Source: Polytrichum commune
Lineage: Eukaryota; Streptophyta; Polytrichopsida; Polytrichales; Polytrichaceae
Direction: 5' to 3'
DNA length: 64,000 nt
NCBI GenBank assembly: GCA_950295325.1
Contig: OX485804.1
Span: 40,784,429-40,848,428 of the forward strand
In this document: one piece after another, positions 26,803 to 38,890 of the stretch
Position numbering within the stretch: position 1 is the first letter of the stretch
Layout: each line of letters begins with the position of its first letter
Notes under the pieces: generated by a model
What the model was told of the DNA's origin: nothing
Databases searched by the model: none
Seen by the model: only the letters and a program-made list of their open reading frames with translations
Translations under genes and position numbers: made by a program

Positions 26803-29037
26803 TGAGAAGTTGAGAATACAAAAACCACATAGTGCAAAAAGTTCTTTGAAATTGCTTTGGAAGATTCAAGTAGTTGCTAGGCATAAGGTCCACTATCATG
26901 AAATTGAGGTGTCCCACATGCCAAGTCGGTTTTGAAGAATCACATCATTCTAGAGTTTGGTATTCTAAAGTCTTTCTACCAACTTGATAATTTGGTTGAT
27001 ATTACAACAAATCGTCATATTAGTGTGGGTTCATCATGAACTGATTTAGTCGGTTCATGAAATTGGTGGAACACGCTAATAACATTGCTTGAAATGTTCA
27101 TGAGCTAGCTTGAATCCTTCATGAAATTGAGTGAGCAATTCTTTGAAGTCATCTTACCAAAGGAGTAAAAAACCACATGACACTAAACATCATATTTAGT
27201 GTAGTTAGTGTCACACACACTATTTTGCAAAGGGCCTGAACTAGATGCCTAGAGGCCTCAAAGTTCACGTCTGTTGATGAGCAACATGATACTATTTGTC
27301 AACATAAGTAACTTTCTTAAGTGAAAACCTAATCACATTATGACATTTAGTGTAGCACATTGGGATACATGAAATGATAGTTTTCATTTTGATATGCAAG
27401 GGGAAGTTATTATTGAGCATACTAACATAAACTGTCTTGTGTTTACATTTTAGTATGCAAGAAGGAAGATGTTCTTGAGCATACTAATGTCAGGTTTCAT
27501 TTGTGTATACTTTTTGTCAACTTGTAGACCATTGTGTTACATAGGCATGCATCTCGTAACAATATTAAACATACTCATGCCAAAATGTTAGTAGGCACCA
27601 AGTATCATGAGGTAATACTAATGGTGAAGTTGTTGGTCATTAGTGTAACCTAACACACACCTCAAAATAGGGTAAGTGACGCTATTATGCATATGACACT
27701 AAATACCATGAATGATGTAATTGCCCCATAGAGTAAGTGATTGCAACAAAAATCACAATCCCTCACAGTTGGTTGTTCACGAACAATTTAACTTGTAATA
27801 GAAGAGGGTCTTAAGTGGACACTTTAAGCTTTGCATGCACTTCTTGTAGGGTTAGTGCGAGATGATTGACAAATCCACATCACCTTGTAGTTATTTTTCT
27901 CATTATATGTGGAGCTCATATGAATATCTTATTTGCTATCAAAGTGAAGATTCTTGAGGTCATTAAATGGTGGTATAGACCCCTTCAATTATGTTGATTA
28001 TATATAGAGTCCTCAATGTCCAAGGACATGGGTAAAAGAAATATAGGATGAAAGATAACCCAAAGTAAAATTCATCAAACGATCAAAAAATTTAGGACTA
28101 CTAGATATATTCTAAGAATATTCATCAAATACATGAATTGTCCCATGAATATGTGCAACACTGGGGCAATACTTCCTAGCCCCCCCCCCTCCCCTCCCCC
28201 CAATGAAAATATCCCTCCATTGCACGTGGTTCATATCTCTACAAGGGAGCTAAGTTACCTCCTCGTGTCCTAATGGTCAACGAACTTTGTGTATGTAGTA
28301 CAATCTCTTTTTAAGTATATGTCTTTATTTCCATTTTTCGTTGAATTGACATTAGAGACTATGGTTTAGTGTAGATTGTGAAACCCAATTGCAATGATAC
28401 GACCCTTGAACCCATAGGGTGCTTGTTTTTTCAAGAACCTATACATACACGATCTATATTGGACAAAGATACTTGCATAGTTGCACAAAAAGGCATAATG
28501 ATCACAAAATCCTAAATCACAAACATTGAGTTTAAGTTTTGCATGACATGGCACACCAATCTCAATGCTACTCTAGGTCATATAGTTAGTGGTTTTTGCT
28601 TCAAGGCAAAACATGTGACAAGGTAAAATGAGTTGCATCACCATTGTTCCTAGTTCTCCCATCAATGCAATTTTTCAATGAAGTTAAAATTCTGAGAGTT
28701 GGGACAAACAATACTTACTTGACAAATGCATGTAAGACCCTATGAAGGAGCCTAGTTCCTTCGAGCTTCACAACATTCAACACAAAGATTGATGACAAGA
28801 CCGATGAAAATAAAAGCACGAGCAACAAGGTTGCAAATGATTGAAGAGAACAAAACTTGCTCATTAATCAATGAGTGGCACGACAACTTACTACCTCAGA
28901 GGCTAGAACGAGGGTTTATGAGTTGCTCTCATTAGGGTTTGAGAATTGAGAGTGTGGAATTTCAACTCATGGACCTCACATTTCAGTACAACTACCATCC
29001 ATTCTTATCCATCATATAAGTCGATAATATTTTTAAA

Positions 29038-30130
29038 GGCTGATTATTCACAAAGTTTTTGCCCGTCCACGTCCAAAAACCTTGAATTGAAAAGCAAAAA
29101 AAATTGCAACCTGTCCCAAAACCGGTAGTTTCTAAACCAACTTGTCCATGGAAAGGTTAAAGAAAAAACAACCCGTCCCAAAATCAGTTTGGAAATGAAA
29201 ATACCCGTCCCGCAATACGTATAAATAAGTCTCTTACAATGTTGCTAAAAAATTAAAAAAACAAAAAGATGTTGACATGTGATTGTTTGCACTTGAAAAC
29301 AATAGGATCTTCACAAATTATGCCTTCAATGCCCGTTAGTTATCTGTCTTTTGCTGTCGATTCTCATCTTTCCAGGTCACCCCATTCTAATTTCCTCTGC
29401 CACCATCATTTCTTTTTATTTCTTGTCCTTCAATCTCCCATTTCTTTCCCCACACTCTATCCTCAAGGTGTTTCCATCACCCGTTATCGCCCGTCCATCA
29501 CCACCCACATTCCCTCCACAAGAGGGGTTTTTCTAGACAAAACCTAATCAAAAGTCATCTACGTGCTAGTTTGAAGTTAGAGACTTTAGATGCTTTGATG
29601 TGCATTTCATGTGCAAATATTCCGGTTGAAAACATCAATTGGAATACAATGATGCTTGTTTGGAGAAACATGAAGGATAGGAGAATTCGTCCACTTCTTT
29701 GAAGGGTGAGTAGCCCTTTATTTTTAAAATTTTGAACATGTTTATATATACTAATTCTTATTCAATTGTTAAGTTTACCTTCAATTATAATGTTTGACAT
29801 TATGTTAAAAGGTTCTAAATTTTGTGGTTGATGAATTAATGTATGTAGGTGTATCAAGCACTTCAAGATGGACATTTTGATTGGGTATTAGTGGTTTGAT
29901 TGCATTATGCTTATATTCACATGTCATACATGACATAATGTAACTGATATTTGTACCAATTATATTGTTTGGAAAAATTATCAATTTTATTATTATTTTT
30001 AGAACCCGTCCAAAGTGAATTTTACACGTCCAAGAACCGGTTCATTTTCTAAGAACCCGTCCACTAGAAAGGTTTTCTTTTATGAACATGTCCCTGGACA
30101 TGTTGGGGACCTTGTGAAAAATCACCACTG
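29038..30130. mobile_element. 1.1-kb insertion with short terminal repeats (copy II only)
   Basis: Absent from copies I and III, which read GTCGATATTTTTGTAAAAGT here. Ends resemble GGCTGATTATTCACAA and its complement. CCCGTCC-containing motifs recur near both ends. No target duplication could be fixed, so class unknown. No gene recognised. Confidence 0.6.
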
Positions 30131-30569
30131 GTAGTGACATATCGTTCCTAACTATCCATGTCAATTGATGGGCAGTTTTATTTTTATTTTTTCTTTCTTG
30201 TGAAGAATATTTTTGTTAAGTTGTCGTTCAAAGAACAAGTCAACTTGAATTTTCTTATTTTTGTCGGTATTTTTGCCTTTCTGTCGGATGCAATTTCAAA
30301 CTTCATGCAGGATGAATGATTCTTCCGGAGACATGCCCTCAAACAGGCTTGGGTGCTTTGCGTGCAGTGCTTCTTTACCTGCCCGCTAACTGTGACTACA
30401 GGGCCACAATATTTATGAGTACAGTATCTGTTAAAAATCAGTCAATTAAAATTCTACCGAGTTTCCAAAAAAGGGCGCAAATGGAAGGTGATGACTAGAC
30501 ACTTTTTCCAAATCCCGGGGCATCTTTGAAAGTCATGTGAATGCAACCATCAATGCTAGTTTATGTGGT

Positions 30570-30898
30570 GGCCAGTGGCTCTTTGAGCTTGAGCTGAGGG
30601 GCCGATCACTCCAGACTTTCTGTTCGCTTCCAGCCGTGAAATTGCCAGGGATTATGTTGAGAAATAGATGTTGGCCCACCACTTTTTACACTATTACAAT
30701 CGGAGATGCTAACGGATGGTGTCAGAAGTGGTTGGTGTGATTAGCCCCTGAGTTCTGACACCATCCATTGACATCTGTGATTGTAATAGTGTGAAAAGTG
30801 GTGGGCGAGCATCTATTTCTCAACATAATCCCCGGCAATTTCATGGCTGAAACCAGACGAAAATTTTGGTATCATCGGGGCATGAGCCTCCACCAATC
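30570..30898. repeat. Large fold-back repeat (copy II)
   Basis: Counterpart of the copy I fold-back at the matching position, with arms about 30570-30728 and 30753-30898. Its presence in copies I and II but not III suggests insertion before those two separated, or loss from III. Confidence 0.72.
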
Positions 30899-31333
30899 TT
30901 GTCGATATTAGTTTTATCATGAGCATAACAAAACGAATTATTTTCTTACCTATTTTAAGTTCATACCTAATTTTTACCTACTTTAAGATCATACCTAATT
31001 TTGAGTTTTCCATTAAATTCTCACGTAATGTAAAATAGTCATAGTCGAGCTTGAATCAACAAGCGGGACAATCTTTAGTTTGATTGGATAATTTGAAGTC
31101 TGAAGAATTTGTCTATCAGCAAACCAAAAAAAAAAAAAAGAGGAATCTAATTCTGTTTTTTTTCAAATTTGAATTGATGGCGAATAACATGAGACCTAGG
31201 TCACTGGAATCAAATGATCTCACAAACAATAGGAAGTATTGCCCATAGGGTGATATCTTATGAGGAGAAATTTACCTGATTGGTTTATAATTTACCTCCT
31301 ATGTCTACTACACGCTTCTATTGCTCAAAGACG

Positions 31334-31579
31334 GGCTGGGGATTCGTGGCACTCAAGTAAAATCATCCATCCAAGATATCGTGGATGAAGTGGCTCCAAT
31401 AAAAAAAGCCCCCCTATGGGGTTGAAGGCCGATTCATTCGAATGTGATGTCACTAGACTAATTCGGGGCCTTTGACTCTATTTCCGGAATCAAATTGCCC
31501 AAAAATAGCCATTTAAATGATTCCTCTGTTTTTTTCATCCGCACGGATGATTTTACTTGAGTGCCACGAATCCCCGGCC
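31334..31579. mobile_element. MULE-like MITE, 246 bp (copy II only)
   Basis: Terminal repeats of about 34 bp starting GGCYGGGGATTCGTGGCACT, flanked by a 9-bp duplication TCAAAGACG (31325-31333, 31580-31588). Copy I has a single TCAAAGACG. The 9-bp duplication points to Mutator-like elements. No gene. Confidence 0.85.
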
Positions 31580-32716
31580 TCAAAGACGGACATGATACCG
31601 ATAGTGCAATCCACCCAATGACTTTCAAGTCACTACATGAATTCAGATTCTTCATCATGGGAATTCTATTCCGTTAGACGGATTTTGAAATCTATGAATA
31701 TGGATTGGAAATCTTCGATCATAATATATCATAAAACTATTCAATGGCAGAGAAGCATTAGTCTTTAAATTCAGTCTGAATCTCGCACTAGAATGGGAGA
31801 TCTATGGTTATATTCTCAGGGTTCACATGAACGAATGTACACCACTTAATAATGTTATGCCTATTAAATGGTAGTCGAATATTTTTTGTTATAAAGATAG
31901 GTAAAAGTAGTCCATAATTTGAGCAGTTGGTGGTCTTTGCCTGCGCTGCTCAGGCGAGGTTTGTCCTAGTTGCACATGTATGTACCGACATTTCTTTGAT
32001 TGTCCAAAGCTGTTCAAGCGCAATCGATCCAGTGGATTGTTTTTGTGCAGAGATTGACATGATTTGGAGGTTTCCAGCGAATTATGCGAGCCGGTAGAGC
32101 ACTTGTGTAGGAGCTAGCATGGCTAGCTTTGAATTAGCTCTATAGTACTATCAGGTCTGTGCGTTTTCTCGCAGTCTCCGATTTTCTTTTTCTAGACTTT
32201 GGAGATTGTTTGAAGATGATGATCCGTGATGGTCGGTGTCTATTGCAGAAGCTTTAAGGTGTGTGGTTGTTACTCCGTTCATTTTCCATGTTCTCCAACT
32301 TCTACAGATTAGATGTACAGAACAAAACTTGTGTTGCATTAGTAAATCTACTATGAAGCACCAGAAAAATTCGGATTCAGAAATTGGCCTCCCTTGATAA
32401 ACTTATAGTTATCGGAAGTGCATGTAGTTTGTTGATTGCTTAGCTAAATACATAGGTCCTCCCAATTGTGTTCATTGTTGAGTGTGGAGTAGTTTATAAA
32501 ATCTCAAAGACGTAATCCTATATCTTTTAATCATGTGCGTCTATGATGTTTGTCCTCCGATCCTCACTGAACCACACACCAATCAAATTTAGGCGTCGTC
32601 CGATGAAGAAAAGTAATCAAATAACACCTTCATACCTCTCATGCACTCCTTGATCGCACCTCTCAGAAATTCATTGTAATAAAAAAAGAAGATATGAATG
32701 GGTATCAATTTTACAG

Positions 32717-35700
32717 GTGGAGAGTAACACTCTTGGACCCGAAGGCGCAACTTCAAAATCGTCGAACATATATGTGCATGCAAGCGACCATAGAGTTTTT
32801 CAAATTGGGCGACACAAGCAAGCCGATTCTACGAAAGGAAATTATTAATTAGAGCCTAGATCACAATTGCAAGATGGGATCACGAGGCCCAGATTGGAGT
32901 CCCGAAGAAACGTTGCTGCTGGCGCAGATGAAGCAGGAGGCCGTGATGTCCAACAAGCAAGAACGAGTGTAGATGTGCATTAGTATTGCTCTTTCCAGGC
33001 AGTTCAACCATGCAAAATCGGAAGTCCAGTGCCAACAGAGATGGGACACGCTCAAAAAAGTGTACAAGAAAATCGAAGCGCATTGCGCGGGAGGGAGTGA
33101 AGATGCACATCGGCATCTGGATCAACAGACGTTGGACTCGCTGGAGTTGGCTACTGCCTATCGTGAGGATTGGTACACCATCTTGAAGCAAGTCCGCTTG
33201 GCTGAAGAGGATCGATGTCGTAAGAAGAGAAAAAAATTGTCATGTGCAAACACACAAGGAATTCGTCATCCTCCGACAAATAACAACAACAATTCAACAA
33301 TTCCTGATCAGGCTGTGAGTTTTGTTCCTCTCAATGCCTTTGCTTTTTCTTTGAACTGAATGAACCACTGTACTTTATTGTCATATATAAAACATACGAG
33401 ACCACCAGGATCAAGAGCAGAGAGAGGGGCAACTCTCTCGGCTGCACTTGGTGGAACCACACAACCCCAAGTAGATTAACTTAGCTCCTCAGCATGATTT
33501 ACAAGGCCAACATTGAGCGTCCTAGTATTCCTAGACAACTTCCTAATGCTGAACTATGGTGATTAAGTTTTTTGTCTACCCCTCCATATCATGTTGAAAG
33601 TTCATTGTAAATGTAAGCTTTTCAACCTCTTCTTTAAGGCTTTCTCCCGAGCGATACATGCATAGTCTAGAAGCCCTTGCCAAATGATTTGCTTGCCCCA
33701 ATCCCCCCTTTTTAGAACAGGTTTGCTACTTAGTGATTTGGTGCTTATTGCCTTGGCTTTCGTTTAAAAGTGCCCAATTTGCTATACTTAAGATTCACAT
33801 TCAAGCTCTATGTTGTTTCGTACCATGAATCACTGAGGAATAGCCTAATTTCGTGTTGTCAGGTCACTCCAACCACACCGAATGCACACAAGGCCATATC
33901 ATGCTCACCAACTTTGGAGGCACAAAGTTCCTCAACGGAAGTAGAGGACTTAAAATATAAGATTGAGTGCCTAAACGCTCTACTGATGCAAAAAGATCAA
34001 CAGATTCTGCAACTAATCCAACAGCAACAGGATCCTCCACCTCATCAGGTATATATTCCATTGTACTGGCTATCGATTTCAGTTATACGTGGGTTCATGA
34101 TGTTCATTCACATGATTGATACTTTGTAATAGTGTTTCCCTTCAGATTTCCAAAATCTAGTTTGACTTCTGGGCACAATTGATTGATCTTGAGAGAGCTG
34201 TGATGTAATATATAAGTTGCTCATGACTGTCGTAGCCAAGTAGTAAGATCAAGGATTATTTTTTACACAAGTTGTTCAGAAAGCACAACATATAATATTA
34301 CATAAGATAGCTCCACCTAACACCAACACCAAAGCATTCACTACAAACATATGAGGCCTATGCAAATGTCCTACATCCGTGAAAGAACAATGCAAGTCTA
34401 TCATGGTGATAAATTTACATATGTCATTGTGATGTAGGACAAGTTTCCAGTGACACAAGTCAATTGTTCTAAGACTCATATCCTTATAGTAACTAAGATT
34501 TAAGTATATTTGGATTTGTGAGGGAATTTTGGACAACCGCGAATATGATGTACACTAGTGTAGTTAGTTTTTTTCATCCAGGGTTCCAGCTCAAAAAACA
34601 CCCAGGGAAGACTAAATGAGTGTCAGATGTATCTTTAGTTTGTCACGATAAGGTCGATCGATAGATCAAAAGGGTGAGGGAATGAGTTTGACACTTAATT
34701 ATCACAATTAATCCATTCTCATGTGTCTTGACTTGTCACACACTTATCATAAATAAATTTATTCATTACTCAAACAATGACACATTTCTATACTTGTAAA
34801 AATTAGGACTTAGGGAATTTTGATAAAAGTCTAGTTACAAGTGATAGAAACCACGAACCGGGAACGAAGAGAGAAACGTCTGAAGCGGACCGGGCCAGAA
34901 CAGTAACAGTCTACTGTCAAGTCACAAGTAAACGTCTAGTATCCAGTTCCAAGTAAGCGTCTGGTCACAAGTATCCAGAGAAACGTCTAGTAACCCAGAG
35001 AGAAACGTCTAGTAACAGTGCCCAGTAACTAGTAACCAGTAGCGAGTAACAGTCTTAGTGTCATAGAGAATCGTCTAGTCACATTAGCGTAAGAGAAGGG
35101 ATGGGCTTTATACTTACCTTTCCTGGCTACCCCAATCGATATGGGTTAAATGGCACGACGCTCCTCCTAACTCCACAGCTTCGCCTTCATTGCGCAACTG
35201 CTACCTCTCCGTCGACCGCAAAGAGATCTCCTCAACAAATTCCGCTCCTGTATCTCAATGCACAAGATTCACCAATTCAACAGGAACCCCTCGAATGTTT
35301 ACGTACTGACTGAAATGCCCCTCGAATGTGAATCGAAGGCTTCACCAATTCCTTTGCTCGAAGAATGGTGTATCAAGTCAAAAGGCTTCCTGTCAGTGTG
35401 AGCAGAACCTATGAAGGAATATCGATGTTTGAATTCCACTTTCACTTACTGTCACAGACTATTTTCACTTTCCTCTTGTTGTTAGACTTCAATCTAATTT
35501 CACCAAATAAGCCACTTTAACACCATGATGGGGAAACGAGTTGCTGTTCGAAATTTATACGATCAACCCCAAAATTATTGTTCTGGGCTTCTTGAGGCAT
35601 GAGAGCTTCATTCTTCCAGTTCTAAGGAATAAGATACTGAGGTCGTACTCCTCCTATCATTCAAATCTTCACTTTAATTCTACTCCGAAGATTATTTGAC

Positions 35701-38061
35701 TTCAGAGTTAATTCATCTGGAACACAATAAAGAATTCACATCTTTAAGCGCTACCAGGCCAGGGTATGTTAATTATTAATCCCTCAAGCGGAGGGGATAA
35801 CTGCTGAGTGATTCTGATAAAGAGTATTTCGGGAAACGTTCGAGCCTGATGACTTGCTTCGAACTAAATTATAATCCCCATCTCAGGTGCTCGGTTACAT
35901 TGTTACACCCTTATCCACATCATACTCATCCTCATATTCCTTCTTTCTCCGGATATTCACTGCCAGAAATCCCAACTCAAGCGGGAATGTGACAGTTTAC
36001 TACATTGTAGTATGTCATTTATCAGGAATAGATGCACAATGAGTCTCTCGGCTTCACACCAGGCTCACTTAGTCTCTAGGTGACTTCTTTCGAGAGTTGC
36101 CACCTTAAAACACTATCAAAGATATTTTGATTCTATTCTGTCTTCACAACAAGAATGAGTTCTTTAATTGTTTAGATAGGAGTAACACATCCCCTATCAA
36201 ATTCTTCACCCGACAGATTTCTCCCTTCCCGCATTCATTACCACACATAACAAGAGTTAGGAATTGTGAAATCAGCTTGCTATGTGTCCAAGTATGGTTC
36301 ACAAAACAATTGTAGTTACCACACACTTCTCTTGCACAAGAGTCTCACACTCAGGGAAGAGGATTAATGAGAAACCATATTACTCTTTCTCACCCATAAG
36401 GTAATGCACTGCTCAAATTTCAAGTCTACAATATTCTCAGACATGGGAGTTGAAGTGTGTGGAGAATAAAAGTATCTGAATTTTAATCAGATGGGTATCC
36501 TGATAAAATCCTCGGGCTTCACACCCGGACACTTATAATCACCGAGGAATTACTCCTCTGTAGTTGAAACCTTAAGATATTGTCCAAGAAATTTCTGTAC
36601 GAGTCTGACTTCAACACATACATGAAATTCCCACTTCTCCCATTCAAGAGTTTCACACTCCTGAATCGAATTCTACATGAGCAACAAGGTAATCAATTTC
36701 CACTTGCACAAACAACGTGTACAAAATATATATATCGCTGAATTTACAATCTGATATATTCAAAGAGTATGATTTACAATGGAGCTTAAGGGTTTCACAC
36801 CCAGTGATTGGGAGAGACTACAAAATCACTCTCTTCACGAGAGGAAGGTCTAACACAAAAAAAATCTCTCTCCCTTCTCTCCTCTTCCTCCTCCTTCTTA
36901 TCTTCCTGTCCCGAAAGGTGGTGACTGACTTTAGCTAAGATATCAGGGGCTTCTTTTAATTGTCACATGTGAATTTCATGACTCCTGATATCTTCTATAC
37001 TACGGGCAGCTAAGTAATATTCTACCATACCTGCCTGTTTCCATTCCTGAGTGACTAATCACCTAGTTTATCACTGTTCTGTGAGTCTTGAGTATAATTT
37101 GTCACTCACCTACCCTTCAAAGTCAAAAATCACCTATCCTATCCAAAAAATGATATCACAACTAGAACACAAACTATACAAATATGATGGTTGGTGAATG
37201 TGAAATACAAACACTCAAAGATGTGGTTTTTGTGTTGTTGCTTTTGTTCTCGTCGTTTGATGTTTATGTCCCCACAAGTTCACATCCCTTATTATTTTTG
37301 AACAAGGGATTTGTCCAAATATACTTAAATGACAGTCTAATGCTTATTCTAGAAATTTTTCAAAAATCTCTCGTTGATGAGAGCCTTCATGTATGAGATA
37401 TTCTTGCAAGGCCTAGATTTCCGTTCTAGAATCATGATGTCAACACCCTCCCGCTTCATTCAAGTGGTCATATAGGTTTGGTGCTATATTTTTATGATAT
37501 TGAGATACCTTAGGTCTTTTTCAAGTGTCATGACAACAACAAGGTCTTAACTTAGTACAAGTGACCTTCATCACCATCTTAAGTTTTCTCTTCAAAGCAA
37601 CTAAAAATCACAGAGATTGGCATTTTAAGTTTCACAATCAAAGTTGAGATGCAAAAGTTCAAAGAAGCCAAAGTTCAAATTCCATGTCCCTTTAAGTGAT
37701 CACACTGTAAGCATTCGCAATTGTGTTCATCCTTAAACATGGATCGGTTAACATATGTTGATCTCACATAATTCAATCTCATTGTAACACATGTCATTTT
37801 GGTGTCCATTCTTAACTACAATACTCAAAACAGAGGTGTCCACATAAAAATGGCACATACATTATTTTGCTTGGACAACCTAACTTATTTGGTGATGGAA
37901 CGCTTCTGTTCTTCCTCAACACCAGATGATACAATGGCCTCAACTGGATCTGAAGCCCAAGGAAAACTTCAAAATGCCTTCTGGAGATTCCTCAGGACCA
38001 GGCGAGATGACGGAGGTCATTGAGCTTCCTGCCAAGGTTTTTTCGCCTGAAACACTGCCTG
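32717..38061 (+). pseudogene. Trihelix (Myb/SANT-like) gene, copy II, broken
   Basis: Exons corresponding to the other copies: 32717-33314, 33863-34048 and 37926 to about 38061. It shares with copy I the TAG before the conserved ATG (32874). It has a further nonsense change at 32970-32972, where the other copies have a Trp codon in the middle of the DNA-binding domain, so only residues from the Met at 32973 on could be made. A 2.6-kb element (34559-37160) sits in the intron before the third exon. Homology to copies I and III stops after 38061 inside the third exon; the frame runs on to about 38300 through unrelated Pro/Thr-rich sequence. The remaining exons are missing. I infer a pseudogene, with chimeric 3' sequence if it is transcribed. 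Confidence 0.68.
34559..37160. mobile_element. 2.6-kb TG...CA insertion with 5-bp duplication, candidate solo LTR (copy II only)
   Basis: Starts TGTAGTTAG, ends ATATCACA, flanked by ACTAG (34554-34558, 37161-37165). Copies I and III have the site empty. These features suit a solo long terminal repeat or a small non-coding LTR element. Inside, 34870-35070 repeats AAACGTCTAGTA-like units, and a module with GGCTTCACACC-like sequence recurs near 36050, 36510 and 36790. No gag or pol frame. Confidence 0.68.
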
Positions 38062-38890
38062 ATCTACTGCCTGAAACATGGATTTATTTGGAGAAACTAC
38101 CTGGTACACCTGTATCTTATTATGTGCCACCCACAAGTACACAACTACCTGGTCTAGCTTATTGCATGCCACCCCCAAGTACACTGGACAGAGTGAGGCA
38201 CACATGTCGGAGAGTGCGCAGGTGGTGCCAGCAACTGTGGACGCGGTGTCATCCTGGACCAATCCTATTATTAGCAAACAAGGTGCCCAAACTGTGTTGA
38301 AATTTTCTGGGTCACAGAGTGTTGCAAGTGTGTCGTGTGTTTGACAACCACAATTGACCCCGCGCAATAATTGCATGTACATGTATACTACATACGCGGA
38401 TAGTATTAGTATCCTAGCCATCATGTGTTGTTATACTGGTCGTGGTATGTACAGAGTATATATTGCAGGCGAGATTTATACGCATATGGACCTGCGTCGT
38501 TGTGCACTATTTTTTCCCAGAACGTATTCGTGTGTGTGAAATACAAACGTATCTTGTAAAAATGATATTGCAATGTAAACTGTATAGACACTGCAAATAG
38601 TATGGACTCACAATGGTGTGTGCATTTCCAATCATTGTATAACTCTGTGTGTATTGCATGTTTAGGTACACTGTGGACAATATGTTCATAGTATAAATAT
38701 TTACAGTATGCATCAGAGTTCATTTCGTTTCAAAATCGCTGCCACTCGTGCAAACGATGCTTTGTCTGCTAGAACGTGATCATTCGTGCTTGCCATCCAT
38801 CCCCTGCACACCATCTACCCTTGCAGTTTCCTTTCCATTCGGACTGCCTGTTTGCCATGCTTGCATGCGTTGCTGCGGTTGCACTGCGTA

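Larger units (their letters stand above)
21189..38061 (+). repeat. Segmental duplication, copy II, inflated by insertions
   Basis: Second direct copy of the 11-kb segment. It is expanded by at least seven elements missing from one or both other copies: 21713-22375, 22468-23988, 25088-26301, 26517-26802, 29038-30130, 31334-31579 and 34559-37160. Homology ends inside the third trihelix exon, so the 3' exons and the right flank are absent. Apart from the listed features no gene was found between 21189 and 32716. Confidence 0.88.
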
